A stretch of DNA of 64,000 nucleotides from Ottowia thiooxydans DSM 14619. GTDB taxonomy: Bacteria; Pseudomonadota; Gammaproteobacteria; Burkholderiales; Burkholderiaceae_C. Below the pieces are notes generated by a model, which saw nothing but the letters and a program-made list of their open reading frames with translations, did no database searches and was not told where the DNA came from. Made by a program: the position numbers and the translations under genes. Of this stretch, positions 9,344 to 18,354 are shown one piece after another. The DNA is taken from NCBI RefSeq assembly GCF_000422885.1, contig NZ_AUGX01000013.1, forward strand, positions 124,001 through 188,000. The letters run 5' to 3'. How positions within the stretch are numbered: the first letter of the stretch is position 1; each line of letters opens with the position of its first letter.

Positions 9344-11398
9344 ATGACTACCGGAAATATTTATCCTCAAACAGCACCCCATCACGCGGTGCTAGAACCG
9401 CATTCGCTCTATCACCCGCATACCGCTTGCGCCAATGACGATGCACCATCATTCACCGTCGGGTTGGCAACTCGTCAGCAAACGCTTTCACTGGTCGCAG
9501 AGCAGCTCAAAACTGAGCTGCTAGGTATTGACGATGTTATTGACCGCGTCATCAACGCCATTCGCGCCTGGTATGTGTTGCCTGGGTTGGTCACCCGTCC
9601 GGTGATCGTTTGCCTCTGGGGGCTGACCGGCACCGGGAAGACCCAGCTCACCCGCCGGTTGGCGCAGTTGCTGGGTTTTTATGACCGCTTTGTGGAAGTC
9701 CAGATGGACGGCTTCAGCAACGGCGCATCACGCCGCAGCACCACCATTTCAGACATGCTGAATGATTCGGGCGTGAGGGAGGGCATGCCGGGCATGTTGG
9801 TGCTGGATGAGTTTCAGCGCTTTCGTACCAAGGACAAGCACGGTGATGACGTGAAGCTGGAGCGCTATCACGATGTCTGGACCTTGCTCTCAGATGGTCG
9901 GTTGCCGCCCGCGTTGAACGCCTTGGGGATAATCGAACGCAAGCTGGCTGAATCACAGTACGAGGCCGAACGGGAGGGCAGTGACGAAGATGAGGCCGCC
10001 GGCAAAACGCGCCACCGCTTCCGTCTCGATGCCTGGGATGCCCAGGATTTGCAGCGCACTCTGAAACTCATGGAACCGCTGGGCGAGATCATGCAGTGGT
10101 CAGCCGCTCAGGTTGAAGCCTTGTTGGCACGATTTCAGCAAGCCAGCGACCAGTGGGAAACCGATTACAGCAAACTGCTGATCTTCGTTTGCGGCAACCT
10201 CGACGAGATGTACCACGAGACTGCGGAGCGTGTGGAAGACTGCGACACTGACGCTGATATCTTTCACCGCCTGACCAGTCGCTTGTCCTTGATCGACGTG
10301 AAGAAAGCGCTGGGATCGCGCTTCAAGCCCGAACAGATCGCCCGGTTGGGTAACACCCATGTGGTCTACCCTTCGTTCAGCAAGGCCACTTATGAAGCCC
10401 TGATCCGCAATCTGTGCCAGCAGTATGTGGACAACATCTCAAGCCAGTGCGGCGTGCGTTTTGCTATCAATCAGGACGTGCACGACGCCTTGTATGCCAA
10501 TGCGGTGTTTCCTGCTCAGGGCACCCGGCCGCTGTTCTCATCTATCCACGCCATCCTAAGCGCCAACCTGGTCCACGCGGCGCTGTGGGTGCTGGAGGGC
10601 GGGCTTCCCCTGGGCCAAATTTTTCCTATCTCTATGGGCGCTGACGGGCAGAGCCTGCAGGTGGAGGGGGCCGGACTCCGCGGAACGGCGCAGACCCGCT
10701 TTCCTGTCGCGCTGGAACTTAGCCGCATCAAGCAGCGTACCAATGCTGACTTCCGCGCCCTGTTGGCGGTGCACGAGGCCGGACACGCCCTGATCTATTG
10801 CTTATTGGTCCGGGTGGCGCCACAAGAGGTCAAGATCAACATCGTGTCCTTCGAGGGCGGCTACAACAGCTTTACAGGCCTGAAGGCCACCACCCGCCAG
10901 AACATGCTCGATATGCTTTGCGTGGGCCTGGCAGGCCGGGCTGCCGAGGCGCTGGTGTTTGGCGACGCTGCCTGCACTACCGGCGCCCAGCACGACCTGC
11001 AGCAAGCCACCGCTGCTGCTGCCAGCTTCATCCGCCACCATGGTTTTGGTGACCGACTCTGCCGTACCGACACCACCGTGGAGGCAGATCAGGGCATCAA
11101 TACCGATGTGGAGCCCAGCAATGCAGCCATCGAAGCCTTGTTGCAGGCCCAATACCAGCATGCCTGTACGCTGCTGGCGCAGCACCGCGTCCTGTTTACG
11201 GAGCTGGTGGATGCACTGGTGGCCAATGGGCTGATCACGCCGCAAGGCATTCAGCAGCTACTGGCGCGCCATCAGATCCCGCTGCGTATGACCTGCGAGC
11301 GCCCACGCGACGACACACTGGTGCTCGAGCCATTTGCTCAACACCTCGCGGCATTTCAGGCCAAGGCAGGCATGGCGCCGGCTCCGGAAAGACCATGA
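9344..11398 (+). CDS. Soluble Clp-type AAA+ ATPase fused to FtsH-type M41 zinc metallopeptidase
   Basis: A 684-residue predicted ATP-dependent protease. The AAA+ module (about 55-420) is of Clp/AAA_2 type: Walker A GLTGTGKT (93-100), Walker B MLVLDE (151-156), sensor-1 Asn285 in LLIFVCGN, a likely arginine finger in LGSRFKPEQIARLG (about 324-336) and a Clp-style sensor-2 motif GTRPL (393-397). An acidic insert lies near 205-225. The C-terminal part (about 455-660) is FtsH-like M41 peptidase: HEAGH at 477-481, GRAAEALVFG (531-540), and TTGAQHDLQQAT with the third zinc ligand Asp551. FtsH normally has N-terminal membrane helices and its own AAA type; here no membrane helix is visible and the ATPase is from another clade. 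Translationally coupled to the 85-residue gene. Confidence 0.85.
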   Translation: MTTGNIYPQTAPHHAVLEPHSLYHPHTACANDDAPSFTVGLATRQQTLSLVAEQLKTELLGIDDVIDRVINAIRAWYVLPGLVTRPVIVCLWGLTGTGKTQLTRRLAQLLGFYDRFVEVQMDGFSNGASRRSTTISDMLNDSGVREGMPGMLVLDEFQRFRTKDKHGDDVKLERYHDVWTLLSDGRLPPALNALGIIERKLAESQYEAEREGSDEDEAAGKTRHRFRLDAWDAQDLQRTLKLMEPLGEIMQWSAAQVEALLARFQQASDQWETDYSKLLIFVCGNLDEMYHETAERVEDCDTDADIFHRLTSRLSLIDVKKALGSRFKPEQIARLGNTHVVYPSFSKATYEALIRNLCQQYVDNISSQCGVRFAINQDVHDALYANAVFPAQGTRPLFSSIHAILSANLVHAALWVLEGGLPLGQIFPISMGADGQSLQVEGAGLRGTAQTRFPVALELSRIKQRTNADFRALLAVHEAGHALIYCLLVRVAPQEVKINIVSFEGGYNSFTGLKATTRQNMLDMLCVGLAGRAAEALVFGDAACTTGAQHDLQQATAAAASFIRHHGFGDRLCRTDTTVEADQGINTDVEPSNAAIEALLQAQYQHACTLLAQHRVLFTELVDALVANGLITPQGIQQLLARHQIPLRMTCERPRDDTLVLEPFAQHLAAFQAKAGMAPAPERP

Positions 11399-11492
11399 AC
11401 ACGTTCCTGGAGGGTGTTCATGGGCGTGCGCTTATTGCTATGTGCTTACAGCCGTTGGGGCGCTGCCATGAACCGGTGAGACCATCTGAAGC

Positions 11493-11981
11493 TCATCGCA
11501 CTTTTTTTTGCGTCAGGTGACCCAGCGGCAGCACGCCGACGGCTTTCACCTCGCCGAGCGAAAAGCTCGTGTGCAGATCTTTGACTCCGGGAAGGTTGAG
11601 CAGCACGTCGCGCGCGAACTGGCTGAAGGTGTCCAGATCCCGGCTGACTACCTGTAGCTCGAAGGTGCCGCTGCCGCTGATGTAGTGACAGGAAACCACC
11701 TCCGGCAGGCGCTTGATGTGTTCCTCCAGCTCCCTGGTCACGCTGCCGGCATTGCGCTCTGCATCCAGCCGCACGAAGGCAAGTACGCCCAAGCCGATCT
11801 TTTGGCGATCGATTTCTGCGCGGTAGCCGCGGATGAAGCCAGCCTCTTCCAGCGCGCGAACACGCCGCCAGCAAGGCGCTGCGGAGAGTCCTACGCGCTG
11901 CGCCAGTTCGATATTGGTGAGGCGCCCATCGGCCTGCAGATGCTGCAGGATAGCTAGGTCGTAGGAATCAAGTGTTTCCAT
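11493..11981 (-). CDS. Lrp/AsnC-family transcriptional regulator
   Basis: A 162-residue regulator of the usual length. The N-terminal helix-turn-helix covers about residues 1-60 (DLAILQHLQADGRLTNIELA, then GLSAAPCWRRVRALEEAG), and the C-terminal RAM/AsnC ligand-binding domain covers about 65-150 with the PEVVSCHYISG strand and the GVKDLHTSFSL end. It is divergent from the indolepyruvate ferredoxin oxidoreductase gene, with 174 bp between starts. By analogy with such pairs it probably senses an aromatic or branched-chain amino acid and controls that gene. The A/T-rich stretch near 11995-12040 is where an operator would be expected. Confidence 0.92.
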   Translation of the reverse strand: METLDSYDLAILQHLQADGRLTNIELAQRVGLSAAPCWRRVRALEEAGFIRGYRAEIDRQKIGLGVLAFVRLDAERNAGSVTRELEEHIKRLPEVVSCHYISGSGTFELQVVSRDLDTFSQFARDVLLNLPGVKDLHTSFSLGEVKAVGVLPLGHLTQKKVR

Positions 11982-12155
11982 AAAAGCTTGATTTGAGAAA
12001 GAATATTTCCAGAAATGGGTTTGAAAGGGAACTTAAAGAATACACCTATCGCACGAGGCCGCATACACTTTGCTTTCAAACGGCGCACGCTTGGCTTACC
12101 AGCGGAGCTGGCCAACGCAGCCCATGAGGCCGCGAACCATAAGGAGACACTCACG

Positions 12156-15100
12156 ATGAACGCCCCTCTGCCCGAGCACATCCGCAAGGCACTCGAAGCC
12201 GTCACGCTAGACGACAAATACAGCCTGGATTACGGCCGCGCCTTCATGAGCGGTGTCCAGGCCTTGGTCAAGCTTCCCATGCTCCAGCGCCAGCGGGATG
12301 CCCTGGTTGGCAAGAACACGGCAGGCTTCGTCAGTGGTTACCGGGGTTCGCCTTTAGGGGGGTATGACCAGGCCCTGTGGAAGGCGAAGAAGTATCTGCA
12401 GGCGCAGAACATCGTGTTTCAGCCTGGCGTCAATGAAGAGCTCGCCGCCACTGCACTCTGGGGCACGCAGCAGTTGGGCTTTGCACCACCAGGATCGAAC
12501 AAGTTTGATGGCGTGTTTGGCATCTGGTATGGAAAAGGCCCGGGTGTAGACCGCTGCTCTGATGTGTTCAAGCACGCCAATATGGCTGGCACCACGCCCT
12601 GGGGTGGTGCGATCGCTGTGGCCGGCGATGACCACGTGGCCAAAAGCAGCACGGCCGCCCATCAGAGCGATCACATCTTCAAGGCATGCGGGCTGCCCGT
12701 GTTTTTTCCAACCTCGGTGCAGGAAATCCTGGATCAGGGCGTGCATGCGTTTGCCATGAGCCGTTATGCCGGGGTCTGGACAAGCATGAAGACGATCCAG
12801 GAGATCGTGGAGTCCAGCGCCACGGCCATGATCGATCCCGAGCGCGTGCAGGTGCGCATCCCTACTGACTTCGAAATGCCTCCTGGGGGTCTGCACATCC
12901 GCTGGCCAGATGCGGCGCTGGTGCAGGAAGAGCGCCTGTACAACTACAAGTGGTATGCCGCGCTGGCCTACATCCGTGCCAACCGGCTTAACCACAATGT
13001 CATTGAAGGGCCGAACGACCGCCTGGGCCTGATCGCCAGCGGTAAGGCTTACAACGACACGCGCCAGGCCCTGATCGATCTGGGGCTGGATGATGCGGCC
13101 TGCCGCCACCTCGGCATTCGCTTGCACAAGGTGGCCGTGGTGTGGCCGCTGGAGGCCACGGCCACCCGGGAATTTGCCACTGGCCTGCGCGAAATTCTGG
13201 TGGTGGAAGAAAAGCGCCAGGTCATTGAATACCAGATCAAGGAAGAGCTGTACAACTGGCGCGCTGATGTGCGCCCCAATGTGGTCGGTAAATTCCATGA
13301 GGGCGCTGAGGGCGACTTCTCGGGCGGCGAGTGGTCGCGCGCTAATCCTACGGCCAATGAATTGCTGCGCGCCACGGCCGATCTATCGCCCGCGCTGATT
13401 GCACGCGCCATCGCGCAGCGGTTGAAGAAGCTCGGCATCGACGCCGACATGACTGCGCGCATCGACCGCCAGCTCGCCATTCTTGATGCCTCCGACCGCA
13501 ATATGAAGGCATTGGAGCTTGGTGGCACGGGCGCTGAGCGCCAGCCCTGGTTCTGCTCCGGCTGCCCGCACAACACCAGTACACGCGTTCCGGAAGGCTC
13601 GCGCGCTATGGCGGGCATTGGCTGCCATTTCATGACCATCTGGATGGACAGGGCGACCGTGGGGTTTACGCAGATGGGCGGTGAGGGCGTGCCCTGGGTC
13701 GGGCAGCAGCCATTCAGCAACGATAAACACATGTTCGCCAATCTGGGCGATGGCACCTATTTTCACAGCGGCATTCTGGCGGTCCGCCAGAGCATCGCTT
13801 CGGGGGTCAACATCACCTACAAGATTCTCTACAACGATGCGGTGGCCATGACCGGTGGCCAGCAGATCGGCGAGCGGCCCGAAGGCCTCTCGGTGATCCA
13901 GATTGCCCAGAACATGCGCGCCGAAGGTGCGGTCAAGATCACCATCGTCACTGACGAACCAGAAAAATACAAGAATGCCCGCGAGCACGGCCTGCCCGAT
14001 GGCATTGAGATTCAGCACCGAGACAAGCTTGATGCCGTGCAACGCGAATTCCGGGAGATTACCGGCACCACGGTCATCATCTATGACCAGACCTGCGCCA
14101 CCGAAAAGCGCCGCCGCCGCAAGCGCGGATCCATGGAAGACCCGGCCAAGCGCGTCATCATCAATGACCTGGTCTGTGAGGGCTGCGGCGATTGCAGCGT
14201 GCAGAGTAACTGCCTCAGCGTGGAGCCACTGGAAACCGAATTCGGACGCAAACGCACCATCAATCAGAGCACCTGCAACAAGGACTACTCGTGCCTGAAA
14301 GGCTTCTGCCCTAGTTTCATCACCGTGGAAGGTGGCAACCTGAAGAAAAAGGCGAAGGAAAAATCCGGCACCTCGCCTTTTGAACTGGGCGCACTGCCTG
14401 AGCCTCAGCTGCCTGTCATGCCTACGGCCTACGGCATCGTGGTGGCTGGCGTAGGCGGTACGGGCGTCATCACCATCGGGCAGTTGCTCGGGATGGCAGC
14501 GCACATCGAGGGCAAAGGCATCGTCACCCAGGATGCGGCGGGATTGGCACAAAAAGGCGGCGCCACCTGGAGCCACGTGCTCATAGGCAATACACAGGAA
14601 GATATTCGCACCACCCGCGTGGGCATGGCTGCAGCCGATCTGGTCATCGGCTGCGATCCCATCGTCACGGCAGGCAAGGAAACCGTGCTGCGGATGCGCG
14701 AAGGGCGTACGCACGTTGCGCTGAATGTGCATGGCACGCCTACAGCCGCGTTTGTGCGCGATGGCTCCTGGCGCAATCCAGCGGAGCAGTGCGCCGTCGA
14801 TATCGCCCGGGCCGCCGGGCCACAGGGTTTGAGTGGCTTCGATGCGGATGCCATGGCCACCCGTTTGATGAGCGATACCATTTACGTCAACCCCATGATC
14901 CTGGGGTACGCGTGGCAAAAAGGCTGGGTGCCTCTGCGCTATGAATCACTGATGCGCGCTATTGAGTTGAACGCGGTTCAGGTGGAAAACAACAAGACCG
15001 CATTCGAATGGGGCCGTCAGGCGGCGCACGATTGGGCGCGCGTTGAGAAGCTACTTGGTGGCTCAGGCGGTGCTCAAGTGATCGAGTTCAAGAAGCGCGA

Positions 15101-15749
15101 AACGCTGGATTCCATGATCAGCCGCCGCGTTGAGTTTTTGACGGACTACCAAAATGCAGCCTATGCAGCGCAGTACCGGGAGTTTGTGGCTCGCGTAGAG
15201 AAGCAAGAGCTTGCTTTGGGAAAAACTGCCTTGAGCGAAGCCGTGGCCCGCTATCTATTCAAGCTCATGGCGTACAAAGACGAATACGAAGTGGCGCGCC
15301 TGCACAGCGACCCGGCATTCGTGGAGCGGGTCAAGGGAATGTTCGAGGGCGACTTCACCTTCAACTACCATCTGGCCCCTCCCATGACGGCGCCCCGTAA
15401 CGAACGTGGCGAGCTACAGAAGAAAAAATATGGGCCCAGCATGCTGCGCAATTTCCGTTGGCTGGCCAAACTCAAGGGCTTGCGCGGTACCGCCTTCGAC
15501 GTTTTTGGCAAAACCGAGGAGCGCCAGACTGAGCGCGCTTTGATCCAGCAGTACCGTGCCAGTGTCGAAGAAGTGCTCAAAACCCTGGATGCTAATAATC
15601 ACGCCACGGCGGTTGAGATTGCCCGCATTCCTGAGCAGATCAAGGGCTACGGGCACGTCAAGGAGCGCAACCTGAAGGCTGCGCGCATTCGCTGGGAAGA
15701 GCTGAAGGTGGCTTACCGGCATCCACAAGGCGCGCAAAAGGCAGCGTAG
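12156..15749 (+). CDS. Indolepyruvate ferredoxin oxidoreductase, single-chain alpha-beta fusion
   Basis: Oxidatively decarboxylates indolepyruvate and other aryl pyruvates, made by transamination of aromatic amino acids, to acyl-CoA with ferredoxin as acceptor. The N-terminal part has the pyruvate-ferredoxin-type fold (GYRGSPLGGYD), then the thiamine-diphosphate region (CPHNTST, GIGCHFM, NLGDGTYFHSG), a 4Fe-4S segment (CEGCGDC, CNKDYSCLKGFCP) and the gamma-type domain from about residue 760 (GVGGTGVITIGQLLG). Archaeal enzymes split these over two genes; the fused form is usual in proteobacteria. The frame extends upstream to 12015, but the ATG at 12156 follows a clear AAGGAG (12141-12146), giving 1197 residues. 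Divergent from an Lrp-type regulator. Confidence 0.93.
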   Translation: MNAPLPEHIRKALEAVTLDDKYSLDYGRAFMSGVQALVKLPMLQRQRDALVGKNTAGFVSGYRGSPLGGYDQALWKAKKYLQAQNIVFQPGVNEELAATALWGTQQLGFAPPGSNKFDGVFGIWYGKGPGVDRCSDVFKHANMAGTTPWGGAIAVAGDDHVAKSSTAAHQSDHIFKACGLPVFFPTSVQEILDQGVHAFAMSRYAGVWTSMKTIQEIVESSATAMIDPERVQVRIPTDFEMPPGGLHIRWPDAALVQEERLYNYKWYAALAYIRANRLNHNVIEGPNDRLGLIASGKAYNDTRQALIDLGLDDAACRHLGIRLHKVAVVWPLEATATREFATGLREILVVEEKRQVIEYQIKEELYNWRADVRPNVVGKFHEGAEGDFSGGEWSRANPTANELLRATADLSPALIARAIAQRLKKLGIDADMTARIDRQLAILDASDRNMKALELGGTGAERQPWFCSGCPHNTSTRVPEGSRAMAGIGCHFMTIWMDRATVGFTQMGGEGVPWVGQQPFSNDKHMFANLGDGTYFHSGILAVRQSIASGVNITYKILYNDAVAMTGGQQIGERPEGLSVIQIAQNMRAEGAVKITIVTDEPEKYKNAREHGLPDGIEIQHRDKLDAVQREFREITGTTVIIYDQTCATEKRRRRKRGSMEDPAKRVIINDLVCEGCGDCSVQSNCLSVEPLETEFGRKRTINQSTCNKDYSCLKGFCPSFITVEGGNLKKKAKEKSGTSPFELGALPEPQLPVMPTAYGIVVAGVGGTGVITIGQLLGMAAHIEGKGIVTQDAAGLAQKGGATWSHVLIGNTQEDIRTTRVGMAAADLVIGCDPIVTAGKETVLRMREGRTHVALNVHGTPTAAFVRDGSWRNPAEQCAVDIARAAGPQGLSGFDADAMATRLMSDTIYVNPMILGYAWQKGWVPLRYESLMRAIELNAVQVENNKTAFEWGRQAAHDWARVEKLLGGSGGAQVIEFKKRETLDSMISRRVEFLTDYQNAAYAAQYREFVARVEKQELALGKTALSEAVARYLFKLMAYKDEYEVARLHSDPAFVERVKGMFEGDFTFNYHLAPPMTAPRNERGELQKKKYGPSMLRNFRWLAKLKGLRGTAFDVFGKTEERQTERALIQQYRASVEEVLKTLDANNHATAVEIARIPEQIKGYGHVKERNLKAARIRWEELKVAYRHPQGAQKAA

Positions 15750-15950
15750 CATTAAGCTCGCAAAATGTCTCTGTGGCTGGCGGGTACACACGGCGGCACG
15801 GTTTTAGTGCAGCGGTGAGATCCCGCCGGTGTGGATATGAGTGCGGTGTATACAAGCTGACGCCTGTCTGACATTCGTCGGGGCGCGCTCTCTTTTTTGT
15901 TGAAAAGAGGGAGAAAAAAGCGCTTATTCGAGAGCCGCGAGCTAGCCCAC

Positions 15951-16008
15951 TACAATATAAGGTTCTCCGCGCGCCCGCAGAGGGTGTGTTTATGCGTGCG
16001 GCTTTTTT
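15951..16008 (+). promoter_or_regulatory. Likely promoter and terminator-like hairpin upstream of yajC
   Basis: A good -10 box TACAAT lies at 15951-15956; the -35 box is weak. About ten bases on, CCGCGCGC (15967-15974) can pair with GCGTGCGG (15994-16001, one G-U pair), and six T residues follow at 16003-16008. The hairpin sits 40 bp before the yajC start, so it may act as an attenuator for the yajC-secDF operon. The -10 assignment and any regulation are inference. Confidence 0.4.
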
Positions 16009-16048
16009 GCCCGCGCCCTTCTTCCGCATTTTTTTCAGGAGCTTGCTG

Positions 16049-16381
16049 GTGTTCATTTCCTCCGCTTTCGCCCAGACCGCCCCCGCCGCCGCTGCTGAGG
16101 GAGGCATGACTTCTTCACTGATGAGCATGTTGCCGCTGCTGTTGATGTTCGCAGTGCTTTACTTCATCATGATCCGCCCTCAGATGCGCAAGCAAAAAGA
16201 GCACCGCGCCATGATTGATGCCCTGGCTAAAGGCGACGAAGTGGCCACCGCTGGTGGCCTGATGGGCCGTGTGACGGCTATCTCCGAAGGCAGCCTGACT
16301 CTGCAGATCGCCAATGGTGTTGAAGTGCAGATGCAACGCAGCGCGGTGGTGCAAGTGTTGCCCAAGGGAACCATTAAGTAA
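16049..16381 (+). CDS. yajC: Sec translocon accessory subunit YajC
   Basis: Small inner-membrane protein that associates with SecD-SecF and helps SecYEG-dependent export. It is 110 residues with one membrane helix (about 24-45, LMSMLPLLLMFAVLYFIMIRPQ), followed by a cytoplasmic basic-acidic domain with the family motif GDEVATAGGLMGRV. An upstream in-frame GTG at 15986 exists, but the GTG at 16049 has AGGAG at 16037-16041 with 7 bases spacing and gives the standard N-terminus VFISSAFAQ. First gene of yajC-secD-secF. Confidence 0.95.
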   Translation: MFISSAFAQTAPAAAAEGGMTSSLMSMLPLLLMFAVLYFIMIRPQMRKQKEHRAMIDALAKGDEVATAGGLMGRVTAISEGSLTLQIANGVEVQMQRSAVVQVLPKGTIK

Positions 16382-16458
16382 GCTGCGGAATCTCACCCGC
16401 TTTCCCGGTAGCCTGAAATGGCCGCCGCCTTGGCTGCCAATCGATCGAGTCTTTCCCC

Positions 16459-18339
16459 ATGAATCGTTATCCGTTATGGAAATACGCCGTCATCGTCGTC
16501 GCGCTGCTGGTAGCGGTGATCTACGCGCTACCCAATTTGTTCGGCGAAGCGCCGGCGGTACAGGTTTCGGCCGGTAAGACCACGACGAAAATCGACATCT
16601 CCACTCAGGAGCGTGTCGAGCAGGCGTTGAAATCCGCAGGCGTCGAGCCGAGCATGCTCACGCTGGATGCTGGTTCGGTACGTGCGCGCTTTGCGACCCC
16701 GGATGAACAGCTGAAAGCCAAGGACGCGCTAGAGCGCGCACTGATCCCTGACCCGTCGGATGCTTCCTATATCGTCGCGCTTAACCTGGTATCTCGTTCG
16801 CCCGCCTGGCTGACGGCTCTGCACGCCAAGCCTATGTATCTGGGGCTTGACTTGCGCGGCGGCGTGCACTTCATGCTGCAAGTGGACATGAGCGCGGCAT
16901 TGACCAAGCGGCTGGACACCTTGTCCAGCGACATCCGCCTAGCGCTGCGGGAAAAAGATATTCGCCACGGCGGCATCAGCCGCGAAGGCCAGCGCATAGA
17001 GATCCGCGCGCGCGATGCTGCCATGCAAGAGGCAGCACGCCGCCTCATTGCCGACACCTTGCCCGATCTGCAGCTGACCCCTGGCACCGGCCCAGAGCCC
17101 ACGCTCGTGGCCACCTTCAAGCCCGAGGCCCTGCGCAAAGTGCAGGACCAGGCCATCAAACAGAACATCACCACGCTGCACAACCGGGTCAATGAACTCG
17201 GCGTAGCCGAACCCGTCATTCAGCAGCAAGGGGCTGATCGTGTCGTGGTGCAACTGCCTGGTGTGCAGGACGTTGCCAAGGCCAAAGATATTCTGGGCCG
17301 CACCGCCACGCTTGAAATGCGGTTGGTCGATGAAAGCGCAGAAGGCCATGCTGCCGAAGCGGGCAGAGGCCCGGTGCCTTTCGGCGCTGAGCGTTTTCCG
17401 CAGGCTGATGGCCGTTCTGTCATCGTCAAGCGCCAGGTCATCCTGACGGGTGACAGCCTGACTGATGCTCAACCTGGCTTCGATTCACAAACCCAGCAGC
17501 CCAAGGTTGATTTGACCGTGGATGCCAAAGGTGGCCGCCTCATGCGCGACACCAGCCGGGAGAACGTGAAGAAACGCATGGCCATCATCTTGTTCGAAAA
17601 GGGCAAGGGCCAGGTGTTGACAGCTCCGGTGATCCAGAGCGAATTGGGTAACCGTTTCCAGATTTCCGGATCGATGACCATCCCCGAAGCTAACGATCTG
17701 GCGCTGCTGCTGCGCGCTGGTTCGCTGGCCGCGCCTATGGAAATCATCGAAGAGCGAACCATCGGCCCTAGCCTGGGTGCCGAAAACATCACCAAGGGGT
17801 TCCACAGCGTGATGTGGGGCTTCGTAGTGATCGCATTGTTCATGTCGGCCTACTACATGCTGTTTGGCGTGTTTTCTGCCATTGCCCTGTCGTTCAACTT
17901 GCTGTTGCTGGTGGCGATCTTGTCGATGTTGCAAGCCACGCTGACTTTGCCTGGTATGGCGGCTATGGCCTTGGCACTGGGTATGGCGATTGACGCCAAC
18001 GTGCTGATCGCCGAGCGTGTACGAGAGGAGTTGCGTGCGGGCGCGTCGGCGCAGGCGGCCATCCATGCCGGCTACGACCGGGCGTGGGCCACTATTCTGG
18101 ACTCGAACGTCACGTCGCTGATTGCGGGCTTGGCTCTGCTGGCCTTCGGTTCTGGCCCCGTGCGTGGGTTTGCCGTGGTGCACTGCCTCGGTATTCTCAC
18201 CTCCATGTTCTCGGCGGTGTTTTTCTCGCGCGGGTTGGTCAACCTGTGGTACGGGAACAAGAAAAAGCTCAAAACGGTGTCCATTGGCACGGTTTGGAAG
18301 CCAGAGCCCACGGCAGACGAGCCGGGCAAGATAGCGTAA
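16459..18339 (+). CDS. secD: Protein translocase subunit SecD
   Basis: Inner-membrane subunit that uses the proton motive force to pull exported proteins into the periplasm together with SecF. It has 626 residues, as usual. One N-terminal helix (YAVIVVALLVAVIYALPNLF) is followed by the periplasmic P1 region with the LGLDLRGGVHFMLQVD motif near residue 130, and then five C-terminal membrane helices from about 450 with the AMALGMAIDANVLIAERVRE motif. It lies 77 bp after yajC and 15 bp before secF, an unbroken operon. Confidence 0.97.
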   Translation: MNRYPLWKYAVIVVALLVAVIYALPNLFGEAPAVQVSAGKTTTKIDISTQERVEQALKSAGVEPSMLTLDAGSVRARFATPDEQLKAKDALERALIPDPSDASYIVALNLVSRSPAWLTALHAKPMYLGLDLRGGVHFMLQVDMSAALTKRLDTLSSDIRLALREKDIRHGGISREGQRIEIRARDAAMQEAARRLIADTLPDLQLTPGTGPEPTLVATFKPEALRKVQDQAIKQNITTLHNRVNELGVAEPVIQQQGADRVVVQLPGVQDVAKAKDILGRTATLEMRLVDESAEGHAAEAGRGPVPFGAERFPQADGRSVIVKRQVILTGDSLTDAQPGFDSQTQQPKVDLTVDAKGGRLMRDTSRENVKKRMAIILFEKGKGQVLTAPVIQSELGNRFQISGSMTIPEANDLALLLRAGSLAAPMEIIEERTIGPSLGAENITKGFHSVMWGFVVIALFMSAYYMLFGVFSAIALSFNLLLLVAILSMLQATLTLPGMAAMALALGMAIDANVLIAERVREELRAGASAQAAIHAGYDRAWATILDSNVTSLIAGLALLAFGSGPVRGFAVVHCLGILTSMFSAVFFSRGLVNLWYGNKKKLKTVSIGTVWKPEPTADEPGKIA

Positions 18340-18354
18340 AAAGAGGCAAAGCTC

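Noticed and set aside
11396-11420. Hairpin TGAACAC/GTGTTCA at the end of the AAA-M41 gene as terminator
   Set aside because: It overlaps the stop codon and lacks a T tract, so an intrinsic terminator is not supported.
13383-14918. 511-codon open frame antisense to the indolepyruvate oxidoreductase gene
   Set aside because: It is a shadow of a GC-rich gene with strong family motifs on the plus strand; the antisense product has no recognisable domain.
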